64,000 nt of DNA from Liolophura sinensis (GCF_032854445.1 NC_088302.1:60001-124000), one strand, 5' to 3'; positions 22,870-36,010 are shown, numbered from the stretch's first letter. Notes: a model not told the origin generated them from the sequence alone. A program made the numbers and translations.

Positions 22870-25230
22870 CAAGTCTTGATGCTTGCTGTGGTAGAGTGCG
22901 TGAGTGCGTAGAATGCGTCAGTGCCAAAGGGTGCTTTAGTACAATGCGTGGATGGTTCTTGTAGATGATTCATGCACTGATGTATGCTGATGTACAGTCC
23001 GTGGAAGATTCATGTGCTGATGTATGCTGATGTAGAGGGCGTAGATGGATCATGCGCTGACGTATACAGTTGTAGAGGGCGTGAAAGGTTAATGCACTGA
23101 TGTATGCTGTTGCAGAGGACGTGAAAGGTTCGTGCACTGATGTGTGCTGTTGTAGAGTGCGTGGGTTGTTCATGTGTTGATGTATACTAATGTAGAATGC
23201 GTGGATGGTTCATATGCTGATGTATGCTGTTGTGGAGTGCGTGAATGGTTCATGCACTGATGCATGCTGTTGTAGAGTGCGTGGATGGTTCATGTGTTGA
23301 TGTATGCTGATGTAGAATGCGTGGATCGTTTGTGTGCTTATGTATGCTGTTGTAGAGTGCGTGGATAGTTTATGTGCTTATGTATACTGTCGTAAAGTGC
23401 GTTGATTGTTCATGTGCTGATGTATGCTATTGTACAGGACATGGATGGTTCATGTACTGATAATGATGATGTAGGGAGCGTGGATGGTTTATGTGTTGAC
23501 GTAGAGGGCATGCATGGTTCATGTGCTGATGTATGCTGTGGTAGATTGCGTGGATGGTTCATGTGCTGATGTATGCTGTGGTAAAGGGCATGGATGGTTC
23601 ATGTGCTGATGTATGCTGTGGTAAAGGGCATGGATGGTTCATGTGCTGATGTATGCTGTGGTAGATTGCGTGGATGGTTCATGTGCTGATGTATGCTGTG
23701 GTAAAGGGCATGGATGGTTCATGTGCTGATGTATGCTGTGGTAGATTGCGTGGATTGTTCATGTGCTGATAATGCTGATGTAGAGGGCGTGGATGGTTCA
23801 TGTGCTGATGTATAATGTGGTAAAGTGCTTAAATTGTTCATGTGCTGATATATGCTGATGTAGAGGGTGAGGATGATTCATGTGCTGATGTATAATGTGG
23901 TAAAGTGCTTAAATTGTTCATGTGCTGATATATGCTGATGTAGAGGGCGTGGATGGTTCATGTACTGACGTAGAGGGGATGGATGGTTCATGTGCTGATG
24001 TATAATGTGGTAAAGTGCTTAAATTGTTCATGTGCTGATATATGTTGATGTAGAGGGTGAGGATGGTTCATGTACTGACGTAGAGGGGATGGATGGTTCA
24101 TGTGCTGATGTATACTGTTGTACAATGCTTGGATAATTCCTGTGCTGATGTATGCTGTGGTTGCGTGGATGGTTCATGTGGTGATGTATGGTGCGGTGGA
24201 GTTCGTGGGTGCTATATGTGCTGGCGTGTTATAAAGTGCGCGGATGGTTCATGTGATCACGTATGCTAATGTAAAATGCGTGGATGGTTTCTGTGCTGAT
24301 GTATGCTAATGTAGAGTGCGTGGATAGTTCATGTAATGATGTATGCTGTGGTAAAGTGCTTGAATTGTTCATGTACTGATGTATGCTGATGTAGAGGTTG
24401 AGGATGGTTCATGTACTGATGTATGATGCGGTGGAGTGCGTGGAGGCTTCATGTACTGACGTATGCTGTGGTAGATTGCGTGGATGCTTTATGTGCTTAT
24501 GTATGCTGACGTAGAGTGCAGGGATTGTTCATGTGCTGATGTACAGGTATGCTGTTGTACAGTGCATGGATGCTTTATGTGCTGATGTATGATTTAGTGG
24601 GGTGCGTGGATGGTTCATGCAGTGATGTATGCTGTGATGTGTGCGTGAATTGCTAAGGCACCGATGTATGTTGAGGTAGAACGCGTTGATGTATTATATG
24701 ATGATGTATGCTGTTGTGGAGTGGGTGGATTGTTCATAAGTTGATGTATGTTGATGCTCAGTGCGTGGATGGTCCATGTGCTGATATATGCGGTTGTAAA
24801 GTTCGTGAATGATTCCTGTGCTGATGTATGATGCCGTGGAGTTCGTGGATGATCTATGTGCTGACGTATGCTGTAGTAGAGGGCGTGGATGTGTCATGCA
24901 ATGATGTATGCTGTGGTAGATTACGTGAATGGTCTATGCTCTGATGTATGCTGTTGTAGAGTGCGTGGAAAGTTCATGTACTGATGTATGCTGTTGTAGA
25001 GTGCGTGGAAAGTTCACGTACTGATGTATGTTTTGGTAAGGAAGCGTGGATGGTTCATGCACTGATGTATGCTGTTTTAGAAGGCGTGGATGTTTTATGT
25101 GCTGATGTAAGCTGTGGTAGACGGAGTAGATGATTTATACACTGATGCATGCTGTGGTGGGGTGCGTGCTTGGCATGTATGCCGACGTATGCTTTGGTAT
25201 TGTGCATGGAATGTTGTGACATTAGTGCGT
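22870..25230. repeat. 40-bp minisatellite array, about 59 copies
   Basis: Unit: TGTAGAGTGCGTGGATGGTT, CATGTGCTGATGTATGCTGT. Copies are diverged throughout, with several locally amplified sub-blocks: 23,520-23,760 alternates a GTAAAGGGCATGG type and a GTAGATTGCGTGG type, and 23,800-24,100 carries a TATAATGTGGTAAAGTGCTT type. As 40 is not a multiple of 3, no long open frame survives. Confidence 0.95.
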
Positions 25231-25365
25231 GGCTGGTCTCAATGCTAGTGTTGTACTTATAACCATCTTGTAGTGCGTGTGGCATTAGTGCGTGGCTGGT
25301 CTCAATGCTAGTGTTGTGGCATTAGTGCGTGGCTGGTCTCAATGCTAGTGCATGCTCGGTGATTC
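25225..25365. repeat. Triplicated 36 to 40-bp block at the end of the 40-bp array
   Basis: CATTAGTGCGTGGCTGGTCT followed by CAATGCTAGTG occurs three times. The first two copies are separated by a 30-bp insert. It appears to be a derived edge of the 40-bp array. Confidence 0.85.
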
Positions 25366-26460
25366 ACACGCTAATGCTGCATTTCTTAATTTTACAGATG
25401 ATCCAAGGTATCACGTATCTATAGGTGTCTTTTAGTACTTATGCATGGCAACTAGATACCTCCAACACTCGTCATACGTCTATGTCTCTGTACTGTATCT
25501 TTACCTGATATGTGTCCCCGATCTATCTGTATCGTGTTTATATAGAAGCCCATGTTATCCGCCATGTGTATCTCGTTGACAGTTTCATTGAGCGAGTAAT
25601 CAAGGCCGTTACGTAACATGGAATGTCAGTCCCAAGTGGGCGTTGACTGACAAATGCAGAAACTGCATGCCTGTAGCTGGCTCCCAATAGGCTCCTTATA
25701 GTACAAGTCAGACGAGGTTACAGGAAACATTTGGCTATCACCTCGTAAAATGACAGCTAAATGAGCCAAGCTTGCAATTAGACAAAACAGCCGCTGGTGT
25801 ATGGGTTTATCTAGCACGCGTGTATCAAACACGGATGGAAGAAAACGTAGGAAAAATGGTAGAAAAGTCTCTACTTTTTTGTCTTTGAGTCTCCATTGGA
25901 AACAAATGGAATGCCAAATACTGGCGATGACGTGACTGACAAGGCGTCAGATCGTCAGCACAAGAGGGCCCTGAACAGTACTTTTTGATTCAGTTGCCAC
26001 CCAGAAGAAAATATGGATAGTTGCATAGTCATGGTTCATAGACAAAACATTCACACTTTACCAATGTGGCAAAATGAACTTCAGCAGTATCCGCTAAATG
26101 TTTGACTTACGAAAGAGCACGATAAAGTTTGAATAGATGGTTGGTAACTTATCTGTTACAGAACTATAAAATACTTGGTCAACTGTTAAAGTTACATTAC
26201 ATGTTTTCACTCCAAAAAAAAATAATAATAATACAAGCCCAAACACCCGGCTATACTTAGTATGAAACAACTATTAGAGAAAACTACTAGAATAGAAAAC
26301 AACAGTTTAAGCGATATTCAGCATGATATCTACAAAAAATAGAGAATGTAACCCACCTTATCCAATACAATTAAATCGCCTTGAGAGATGATCATGGGTC
26401 TTATACCGTGTAGCTTATTTTATTTTAGCAATCATGGGTTGTGTTGTGCAATGAGTAAGT
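25366..26460. other. Unique non-coding stretch
   Basis: Single-copy sequence with an AATAATAAT tract near 26,220. No gene is supported. Confidence 0.5.
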
Positions 26461-26471
26461 AATCCAGTGGA

Positions 26472-26763
26472 CTCAAATAAGATTTTATTATTTTTTTATT
26501 TGACGGGCGTTTTACGCCGTGGCATTCACTTATATTCGACGGTGGCCAGCATTATGGTGGGAGACAACCGGGAAAAAGCCCGTGGGAAACCCACGACTAT
26601 TCGAAGTTTTGCTTGCAGACCTTCCCGAGTACGACCGAGGGGGAAGCCAGCATAAGCTGGGCTTGATCTCACAACGATAGCATGGGGGAGAGGCTACTGG
26701 CTTATTGTGCTGCACTAGCGGGAAAACCACTAGGCAACGGAGCCCCCGACTAAAAGAAAGTAT
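26472..26763 (-). mobile_element. Near-full-length tRNA-derived SINE (family 1)
   Basis: Tail first on the plus strand: TTTTATTATTTTTTTATTTG, GGCGTTTTACGCCGTGG, GGTGGCCAGCATTATGGTGG, the central GTGGGAAACCCACGAC, CAGACCTTCCCGAGTACGACC, and a tRNA-like head whose complement includes TGCCTAGTGGTT. TCCAGTGGA at 26,463-26,471 and 26,764-26,772 is a plausible 9-bp target duplication. The head differs from that of the copy at 55,942-56,210, which may mean a subfamily or simple decay. Confidence 0.85.
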
Positions 26764-26772
26764 TCCAGTGGA

Positions 26773-27810
26773 ATACGAGGTTGGCAAACAAGCTTTAACG
26801 TGATAGCCTTTTAAGCATGATGCCGATTCCGATGTAAGCTGAAGGGTTTTTCCTACAATATATGTCGAACAGGTGTTACTTGTAACCCAGTCACTGATTG
26901 ATTCATGTAAATGCCATTGTCACTGATGGGTTTATAAGGGTTTTAAGAAAATAACAGAAAGTGTAATCGTACATATTGGTCTATTTTTTGGTGTTCATTT
27001 CTACAACCAGTAACGTTACATATTATCTTTGTCGTCGTTGGTTAGCTCTACAACCAGTATCTTTGCGAATTATCTTGTCTTCGGTGGCTACACGTAACTC
27101 TACACCCAGTAGCGTTACATACTACCCTCATCTTTTTTTTGAGGCCTGCTTCATTTGGTTAGTTCTACAGCTTTACATATTCTCATACTATCTGAGAGTC
27201 ACGGTATTGCGTCGATTGCGTTCAGTGTGAAAACATTGAGTACGGTGTGAACAAGATGGTTATAAGTACACCAGGTGTACGAGCCACATGGAAAACTCTA
27301 AAGGAGGAGCATGACAAAACAAGGGCATTTGACTTCCAGTGGTGATCCCCTTGCTGAGGAAACTTAAAACGTTCAGCGGAAAACACCCTGTAAAAAACAT
27401 ACGTTAGTTAGCAGTGTGTTCTAACGAGTCTAGGTGACCTTGACACGACTACGAGTGATGGTGCACCCCTTTTTGGAGAGACCCGGTTAGGGCGTCCCCA
27501 GTGACGTATTATGTGAAACGAGAGACGTGCAATACAAAGAGTCCTATTTGCTCAATTTGAAAAAAAATCACCAGAAGTCTCCGAAACATCTCATTAACGA
27601 CGCACGTGCTGTGAATCCAGCTCTGTCATTATATCTGATGTGGTTTTAACAGGAGAATGGCGCGACCTAACAAAGTTTTTCCCGCGCATAAACTGTCCCA
27701 GGAAACGTGGGAAACTCAGTGTAAGTGGATGAAAGCTATGTGCTTGTCGTTCTCTTATGTAAGTGGCTGAGATCGCTGGTCCATGTGTCTCTTTGATGAC
27801 GGAGTTTACA
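26773..27810. other. Unique stretch with a degenerate three-fold repeat
   Basis: Between 27,000 and 27,170 the phrase CTACAACCAGTAACGTTACA recurs three times in diverged form (27,001, 27,048, 27,101). No gene is recognised in the rest. Confidence 0.45.
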
Positions 27811-27856
27811 TCAGACTTTATGTTTCTGAGTACGGAGTAAAACACCAATCAGTAAT
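27811..27856 (+). mobile_element. Fragment of SINE family 1 tail
   Basis: CTGAGTACGGAGTAAAACACC followed by AATCAG matches the 3' end of family 1 SINEs (CTTGAGTACGGCGTAAAACACC) with few changes. Upstream sequence no longer aligns convincingly, so only the tail is called. Confidence 0.5.
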
Positions 27857-27889
27857 GCTAACAGACACAACAAATGCAATTATAGACAA

Positions 27890-30130
27890 ATATAAATGCT
27901 CTTTGCTGATGGCTCAGTAAAAACAGAACTTTCCAGGAATTTGCTAGTGACACAAAAGGAACATCCCAGTCCTTTGCTTGTTACACAAAGCAACATGGCA
28001 GTCCTTTGCTAGTGACACAAAGCAACATGACAGTCCTTTGCTAGTGACACAATAGGAACATTCCAAGTTTTTGCTGTTGGAGTTTACCTATGATACGGAG
28101 AACATTCTAGCCCTTTGCTAGTTACACAAAGCAACATGGCAGTCCTTTGCTAGTGACACAAAGCAACATGACAGTCCTTTGCTAGTGACACAATAGGAAC
28201 ATTCCACGTTTTTGCTGTTGGAGTTTACCTATGATACGGAGAACATTCTAGCCCTTTGCATGTTACACAAAGCAGCATGGCAGTCCTTTGCTAGCGACAC
28301 AATAGGAACATTCCACGTTTTTGCTGTTGGAGTTTACCTATGATACGGAGAACATTCCAGCCCTTTGCTTGGTACACAAAGCAACATGGCAGTACTTTGC
28401 TAGTGACACAAAGCAACATGACAGTCCTTTGCTAGTGACACAATAGGAACATTCCACGTTTTTGCTGTTGGAGTTTACCTATGATACGGAGAACATTCTA
28501 GCCCTTTGCTTGTTACACAAAGCAATATGGCAGTCCTTTGCTTGTTACACAAAGCAACATGGCAGTCCTTTGCTAGTGACACAATAGGAACATTCCACGT
28601 TTTTGCTGTTGGAGTTTACCTATGATACGGAGAACATTCCAGCCCTTTGCTTGTTACACAAAGCAACATGGCAGTCCTTTGCTAGTGACACAAAGCAACA
28701 TGACAGTCCTTTGCTAGTGACACAATAGGAACATTCCACGTTTTTGCTGTTGGAGTTTACCTATGATACAGAGAACATTCCAGCCCTTTGCTTGTTACAC
28801 AAAGCAACATGGCAGTCCTTTGCTAGTGACACAATGCAACATGGCAGTCCTTTGCTAGTGACACAATAGGAACATTCCACGTTTTTGCTGTTGGAGTTTA
28901 CCTATGATACGGGGAACATTCCAGCCCTTTGCTTGGTACACAAAGCAACATGGCAGTCCTTTGCTAGTGACACAATAGGAACATTCCACGTTTTTGCTGT
29001 TGGAGTTTACCTATGATACGGAGAACATTCTAGCCCTTTGCATGTTACACAAAGCAACATGGCAGTCCTTTGCTAGTGACACAGTAGGAACATTCCACGT
29101 TTTTGCTGTTGGAGTTTACCTATGATACGGAGAACATTCCAGCCCTTTGCTTGGTACACAAAGCAACATGGCAGTACTTTGCTAGTGACACAAAGCAACA
29201 TGGCAGTCCTTTGCTAGTGACACAAAAGGAACATCCCAGCCCTTTGCTTGTTACACAAAGCAACATGGCAGTCCTTTGCTAGTGACACAAAGCAACATGA
29301 CAGTCCTTTGCTAGTGACACAATAGGAACATTCCAAGTTTTTGCTGTTGGAGTTTACCTATGATACGGAGAACATTCTAGCCCTTTGCATGTTACACAAA
29401 GCAACATGGCAGTCCTTTGCTAGTGACACAAAGCAACATGGCAGTCCTTTGCTAGTGACACAATAGGAACATTCCACGTTTTTGCTGTTGGAGTTTACCT
29501 ATGATACGGAAAACATTCTAGCCCTTTGCATGTTACACAAAGCAACATGGCAGTCCTTTGCTAGTGACACAGTAGGAACATTCCACGTTTTTGCTGTTGG
29601 AGTTTACCTATGATACGGAGAACATTCCAGCCCTTTGCTTGTTACACAAAGCAACATGGCAGTCCTTTGCTAGTGACACAAAGCAACATGGCAGTCCTTC
29701 GCTAGTGACACAAAGCAACATGGCAGTCCTTTGCTAGTGACACAATAGGAACATTCCACGTTTTTGCTGTTGGAGTTTACCTATAATACGGAAAACATTC
29801 TAGCCCTTTGCTTGTTACACAAAGCAACATGGCAGCCCTTTGCTAGTGACACAATAGGAACATTCCACGTTTTTGCTGTTGGAGTTTACCTATGATACGG
29901 AAAACATTCTAGCCCTTTGCTTGTTACACAAAGCAACATTGCAGTCCTTTGCTAGTGACACAAAAGGAACATCCCAGCTTTTTGCAGTTGGAGTTCACCT
30001 GATACGGGGAACATCCCAACCCTTTGTCAGGGACACAAAAGTAATATTCTACAGTTTTGATGGTGGAGTTTACCTTAGATACGAGGAACATCCCAGCCTT
30101 TTGCTAAGAGACATAAAAGGAACATCCCAG
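27890..30130. repeat. Composite minisatellite: 109-bp blocks separated by variable numbers of 32-bp units
   Basis: The 32-bp unit is AGTCCTTTGCTAGTGACACA plus AAGCAACATGGC. A longer block contains CATTCCACGTTTTTGCTGTT, GGAGTTTACCTATGATACGG and AGAACATTC. The word TACCTATGATACGG recurs at 28,085, 28,226, 28,335, 28,476, 28,617, 28,758, 28,899, 29,008, 29,117, 29,355, 29,496, 29,605 and so on. The spacings are 109, 141, 173 or about 237, i.e. 109 plus 0, 1, 2 or 4 units of 32. The right end (29,950-30,340) is strongly diverged. Confidence 0.95.
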
Positions 30131-30425
30131 GTTTTTATTGCTCGGGTTTCCAAAATTGATATGGAATATTTCAACCCTTTGTTGGTGGTACACAAGGAGA
30201 ATCGCAGCTTTTCCCTGGTAATTCAGAAGAAACATTCCAGTTTTTCGTCGGTAAAACACTTTACTAGTCGCATTTACAATAGTCACATGGGGCATCCCAA
30301 CTTTTGCTTGGTGAACTTTACCATAGACACATAAGACATCCAAGTTTTTATGTGCTGGGTTTTACAGTTTTCCCAGCTGTTCCAGAGACCTTACACAAAT
30401 GGGTTAGGCCGTCTTTATTCCGGCA
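30131..30425. repeat. Diverged edge of the 32/109-bp array and transition to the 38-bp family
   Basis: AGGAACATCCCAG-like words persist in decayed form until about 30,340, after which 38-bp units of the next family begin. No gene. Confidence 0.55.
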
Positions 30426-30429
30426 TTCA

Positions 30430-30763
30430 TACCTGACCATTGACTGTACAGAGCATACCAACATTCATCACTGACACTCAAGCCTACAGAGTATACCAAC
30501 ATTCATCACTGACACTCAAGCCTACAGAGTATACCAACATTCATCACTGACACTCAAGCCTACAGAGTATACCAACATTCATCACGGACACTCAAGCCTA
30601 CAGAGTATACCAACATTCATCACCGACACTCGAATCTACAGAGTGCACCAGTGGTCGTTGGCGATATTTGACTGCACACAGTATACCAACATTCATCACC
30701 GGCGCTAACAGTATATAGTATAAAAACATCCATCACCGGCAACCGACTATTCAGAGTATACCA
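30430..30763. repeat. 38-bp monomer minisatellite, left edge of the 76-bp array
   Basis: Tandem 38-bp units CAACATTCATCACTGACACT plus CAAGCCTACAGAGTATAC. The first five are nearly identical, the next diverged. These are the monomers from which the adjacent 76-bp dimers derive. Confidence 0.93.
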
Positions 30764-33700
30764 ATGGTCGGCAACGACACTCAACAGTACAGACTATACC
30801 AACATTTATCACGGACACTCGTCTGTACAGAGTATACCAGTGGTCAACACCGACTCTCAACAATACAGACTATACCAACATTCATCACGGACAGTCCCTT
30901 GTACCGAGTATACCAGTGGTCAACACCGACACTCAACAGTACAGACTATACCAACATTCATCACGGACACTCGTCTGTACAGAGTATACCAGTGGTCAAT
31001 ACCGACTCTCAACAATACAGAATATACCAATATTTATCACGGGCACTCGTCTGTACAGAGTATACCAGTGGTCAACACCGACTCTCAACAATACAGACTA
31101 TACCACATTTATCACGGACACTCGTCTGTACCGAGTATACCAGTGGTCAACACCGATAATCAACAATACAGACTATACCAACATTTATCAGGGACACTCG
31201 TCTGTACAGAGTATACCAGTGGTCAACACCGACTCTCAACAGTACAGACTATACCAACATTCATCACGGACACTCGTCTGTACAGAGTATACCAGTGGTC
31301 AACACCGATACTCAACAGCACAGACTATACCAACATTTATCAGGGACACTCGTCTGTACAGAGTATACCAGTGGTCAACACCGACTCTCAACAATACAGA
31401 CTATACCAACATTCATCACGGACACTCGTCTGTACAGAGTATACCAGTAGTCAACACCGACTCTCAACAATACAGACTATACCAACATTTATCAGGGACA
31501 CTCGTCTGTACAGAGTATACCAGTGGTCAACACCGACTCTCAACAGTACAGACTATACCAACATTTATCAGGGACACTCGTCTGTACAGAGTATACCAGT
31601 GGTCAACACCGATAATCAACATTACAGACTATACCAACATTCATCACGGACACTCGTCTGTACCGAGTATACCAGTGGTCAACACCGATACTCAACAGCA
31701 CAGACAATACCAACATTCATCAGGGACACTCGTCTGTACAGAGTATATCAGTGGTCAACACCGACTCTCAACAATACAGACTATACCAACATTTATCAGG
31801 GACACTCGTCTGTACAGAGTATACCAGTGGTCAACACCGATACTCAACAGTACAGACTATACCAACATTTATCACGGACACTCGTCTGTACCGAGTATAC
31901 CAGTGGTCAATACCGACTCTCAACAGTACAGACTATACCAACATTTATCACGGACACTCGTCTGTACGGAGTATACCATTGGTCAACACCGACTCTCAAC
32001 AATACAGACTATACCAACATTTATCACGGACACTCGTCTGTACAGAGTATACCAGTGGTCAACACGGACACTCAACAGTACAGACTATACCAACATTCAT
32101 CACGGACAGTCCCTTCTACAGAGTATACCAGTGGTCAACACGGACACTCAACAATACAGACTATACCAACATTCATCACGGGCACTCGTCTGTACAGAGT
32201 ATACCAGTGGTCAACTCCGATACTCAACAGTACAGACTATACCAACATTCATCACGGACACTCGTCTGTACAGAGTATACCAGTGGTCAACACCGACTCT
32301 CAACAATACAGACTATACCAACAGTTATCAGGGACACTCGTCTGTACAGAGTATACCAGTGGTCAACACCGATACTCAACAGTACAGACTATACCAACAT
32401 TTATCACGGACACTCGTCTATACCGAGTATACCAGTGGTCAACACCGATACTCAACAGTACAGACTATACCAACATTTATCACGGACACTCGTCTGTACC
32501 GAGTATACCAGTGGTCAACACCGATACTCAACATTACAGACTATACCAACATTTATCAGGGACACTCGTCTGTACAGAGTATACCAGTGGTCAACACCGA
32601 TACTCAACAGTACAGACTATACCAACATTTATCACGGACACTCGTCTGTACAGAGTATACCAGTGGTCAACACCGATACTCAACAGTACAGACTATACCA
32701 ACATTTATCACGGACACTCGTCTGTACAGAGTATATCAGTGGTCAACACCGATACTCAACATTACAGACTATACCAACATTTATCACGGACACTCGTCTG
32801 TACAGAGTATACCAGTGGTCAACACCGACTCTCAACAATACAGACTATACCAACATTTATCACGGGCACTCGTCTGTACAGAGTATACCAGTGGTCAACA
32901 CCGACTCTCAACAATACAGACTATACCAACATTTATCACGGACACTCGTCTCTACAGAGTATATCAGTGGTCAACTCCGATACTCAACAGTACAGACTAT
33001 ACCAACATTTATCACGGACACTCGTCTGTACAGAGTATACCAGTGGTCAACACCGACTCTCAACAATACAGACTATACCAACATTTATCAGGGACACTCG
33101 TCTGTACCGAGTATACCAGTGGTCAACACCGACTCTCAACAGTACAGACTATACCAACATTTATAACGGGCACTCGTCTGTACCGAGTATACCAGTGGTC
33201 AACACCGACTCTCAACAATACAGACTATACCAACAGTTATCAGGGACACTCGTCTGTACAGAGTATACCAGTGGTCAACACCGACTCTCAACAATACAGA
33301 CTATACCAACATTTATCACGGACACTCGTCTGTACAGAGTATACCAGTGGTCAACACCGATACTCAACAGTACAGACTATACCAACATTCATCACGGGCA
33401 CTCGTCTGTACAGAGTATACCATTGGTCAACACCGACTCTCAACAGTACAGACTATACCAACATTTATCAGGGACACTCGTCTGTACCGAGTATACCAGT
33501 GGTCAACATCGACTCTCAACAGTACAGACTATACCAACAGTTATCAGGGACACTCGTCTGTACCGAGTATACCAGTGGTCAACAGCGACTCTCAACAATA
33601 CAGACTATACCAACATTTATCACGGGCACTCGTCTGTACAGAGTATACCAGTGGTCAACAACGACTCTCAACAATACAGACTATACCAGCATTCATCAGG

Positions 33701-34130
33701 GACACTCGTCTGTACAGAGTATACCAGTGGTCAACACCGACTCTCAACAATACAGACTATACCAACATTTATCAGGGACACTCGTCTGTACAGAGTATAC
33801 CAGTGGTCAACACCGACTCTCAACAATACAGACTATACCAACATTTATCACGGGTACTCGTCTGTACCGAGTATACCAATGGTCAACACCGACTCTCAAC
33901 AATACAGACTATACCAACATTTATCACGGGCACTCGTCTGTACAGAGTATACCAGTGGTGAACACCGATACTCAACAATACAGACTATACCAACATTTAT
34001 CAGGGACACTCGTCTGTACAGAGTATACAAGTGGTCAACTCCGACTCTCAACAATGCAGACTATACCAACATTTATTAGGGACACTCGTCTGTACAGCGT
34101 ATACCAAGATTCCTTCCGGACATTTGAATC
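30764..34130. repeat. 76-bp dimeric minisatellite, about 44 copies
   Basis: Unit halves of 38 bp: CAGAGTATACCAGTGGTCAA with CACCGACTCTCAACAATA, and CAGACTATACCAACATTTAT with CACGGACACTCGTCTGTA. Variation is a small set of recurring alternatives (CACGG or CAGGG, CTCTC or TACTC, CAATAC or CAGTAC, TACAGAG or TACCGAG) shuffled between copies, suggesting unequal exchange or gene conversion. Because 76 is 1 modulo 3 and the unit has no stop on the plus strand, all three plus frames are open for long stretches, two of them for more than 1,000 codons. They start at GTG rather than ATG and contain almost no Met, so I do not call a gene. Confidence 0.97.
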
Positions 34131-34580
34131 TACAGAGTACACCAGTGGTAATCATCGACACTCGACTGTACTGAGTATACCACTATTCATCACCGACATT
34201 AGACCGTACACCAAATTTATACCAAAATTTATCAACAACATTTGACTTTACAGAGTATGCCAACATCCAGCACTGGCATTTGACTTTACAGAGCTTACCA
34301 ACATTCATCACTGACAATCGGCTGTGCAGAGCATATCAACATTCATCACTCACAATCGGCTGTGCAGAGCATATCAACATTCATCACTCACAATCGGCTG
34401 TGCAGAGCATATCAACATTCATCACTCACAATCGGCTGTGCAGAGCATATCAACATTCATCACTCACAATCGGCTGTGCAGAGTATATTCATGACCGACA
34501 CTCGACTTTATAGAATACGCCAGTGGACATGACAGTGTATCGACTGTATAGAGTACACCAGTTTTTATCACCGACACTCG
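34131..34580. repeat. 38-bp monomer minisatellite, right edge
   Basis: From about 34,300 to 34,490 five near-identical 38-bp units (CAACATTCATCACTCACAAT plus CGGCTGTGCAGAGCATAT), with diverged monomers on either side. This is a second, independent local amplification of the same monomer. Confidence 0.93.
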
Positions 34581-34679
34581 ACTAGACTGCAAGTTTGATT
34601 ATGTCGTTTAAGTGTGAGTTTCGAGTACAACATTTCTCAATAAGAGTAGAACAGTATCTGGCGATGACATTTGTGTATT

Positions 34680-36010
34680 GATTAATGCAGTGTGTAGATA
34701 TGTATTTTGGATGCAGTTTGCAGTTATATTTTCTTGGTGTGGTTTGTTAATGCTGTGTGTAAATGTGCTTTGTTAATGTTGTTTGTTAATGTTATTTGTA
34801 GATTTATTGGTGGTTTGTTGATGTAGTTTGTCATTATGATTGTGAATACTGTTGGTAGATATGGTTGGAAAATGTGGCTTGTAAAAGCGGCTGTAGATGT
34901 GGTCTGTGCATACAGTTTGTAGCAGTAGTTTGCAGATGTGGTTTGTTAATGTTTTTGTAGATATGATTTGTTTATGCTGTTTCTACATGTGGTTTGTAAA
35001 TGCTGTTTGTAGATGTGGTTTGTTAATGCTCTTTGTAGATGTGGTTTGTTAATGCTGCTTGGGAATCCGGTGTGTAGACGGGGTTTGTAAATGTGGTTTG
35101 TTGATGTCAACTGTAGACGTGGTTTGTAAGTGTTTTAGGTTTTAGACGTGTTTACTTTATGCGGTTTGTAGATGTAACTTTCTCACTTGGTTTGTAGATG
35201 TAGTTTCCTCTTGCGGTTTGTAGATGTTTCCTCAAGCGGTTTAAAGTTTCCCCATGCGGTTTGCAAATGTACTTTCCTCATGCGGTGTGTAGATATAGTT
35301 TCCTCATGTAGTTTGCGGATGGGGTTTTGCCATTCGATTTGTAGATCTGGTTTCCTAATGCGGTTTTCATATGTGGTTTCCTAATGCAGTTTCTTGATGT
35401 GGTTTCTTCATGCGGCGTGTAGATGTAATTTTCTCATGCGGTATGTATATGTAGCTTCCTCATGCAGTTCGTAGATGAATTTTTCTTATGCGGTTTGTAG
35501 ATATGGTTTCCTCATGCGGTTTGAACATCTGGTTTCTTCATGGGGTGTGTAGATGTAGTTTTCCCATGCGGTTTGCAGATATAGTTTTTTCATGCAGTTT
35601 GAAGATGTAGTTTCCTCATGCGGTTCGCAGATATGGTTTCGTCATGCGTGTATAGATATAGTTTCCCCATGCGGTGTGTAGATCTATTTTCGTCATGCGA
35701 TGTGTAAATGTAGTTTCCTCGTGCGGTTTTTAGATGTTCCTTTTGATGCGGTGTGTAGAATTAATATCCTCATGCGGTTTGCAGATTTAGTCTGTAGATG
35801 TAGTTTCTTCATGCGGTATATAGATGTAGCTTGCTCATTCAGTTTGCAGCTGTAGTCTGTAGATGTAGTTTCCCGATGCGGTTTGTAGATGTAGTTTCCT
35901 CACATGCGGCGTGTAGATGTAGTTTTCTCATGCGGTTTGCAGATGTAGTCTGTAGATGTAGTTTCCTCCTGCGGTGTGTAGATATGGTTTCCTAATATAC
36001 TTTGTGTATA
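34680..36010. repeat. About 26-bp minisatellite array
   Basis: About 50 diverged copies around GCGGTTTGTAGATGTAGTTT plus CCTCAT. The left third (34,680-35,160) uses a GGTTTGTTAATGCTGTTTG variant. Substitutions and small indels are frequent. Confidence 0.92.

Noticed and set aside
27594-27848. Minus-strand 84-codon frame as a gene
   Set aside because: Its start overlaps the complement of a SINE tail and the remainder is not recognised.
30840-34245. Open frames of more than 1,000 codons as a giant repeat protein gene
   Set aside because: They lie wholly in the 76-bp array, start at GTG, contain almost no Met, and two or three frames are open at once. Stop-free repeat units explain them.
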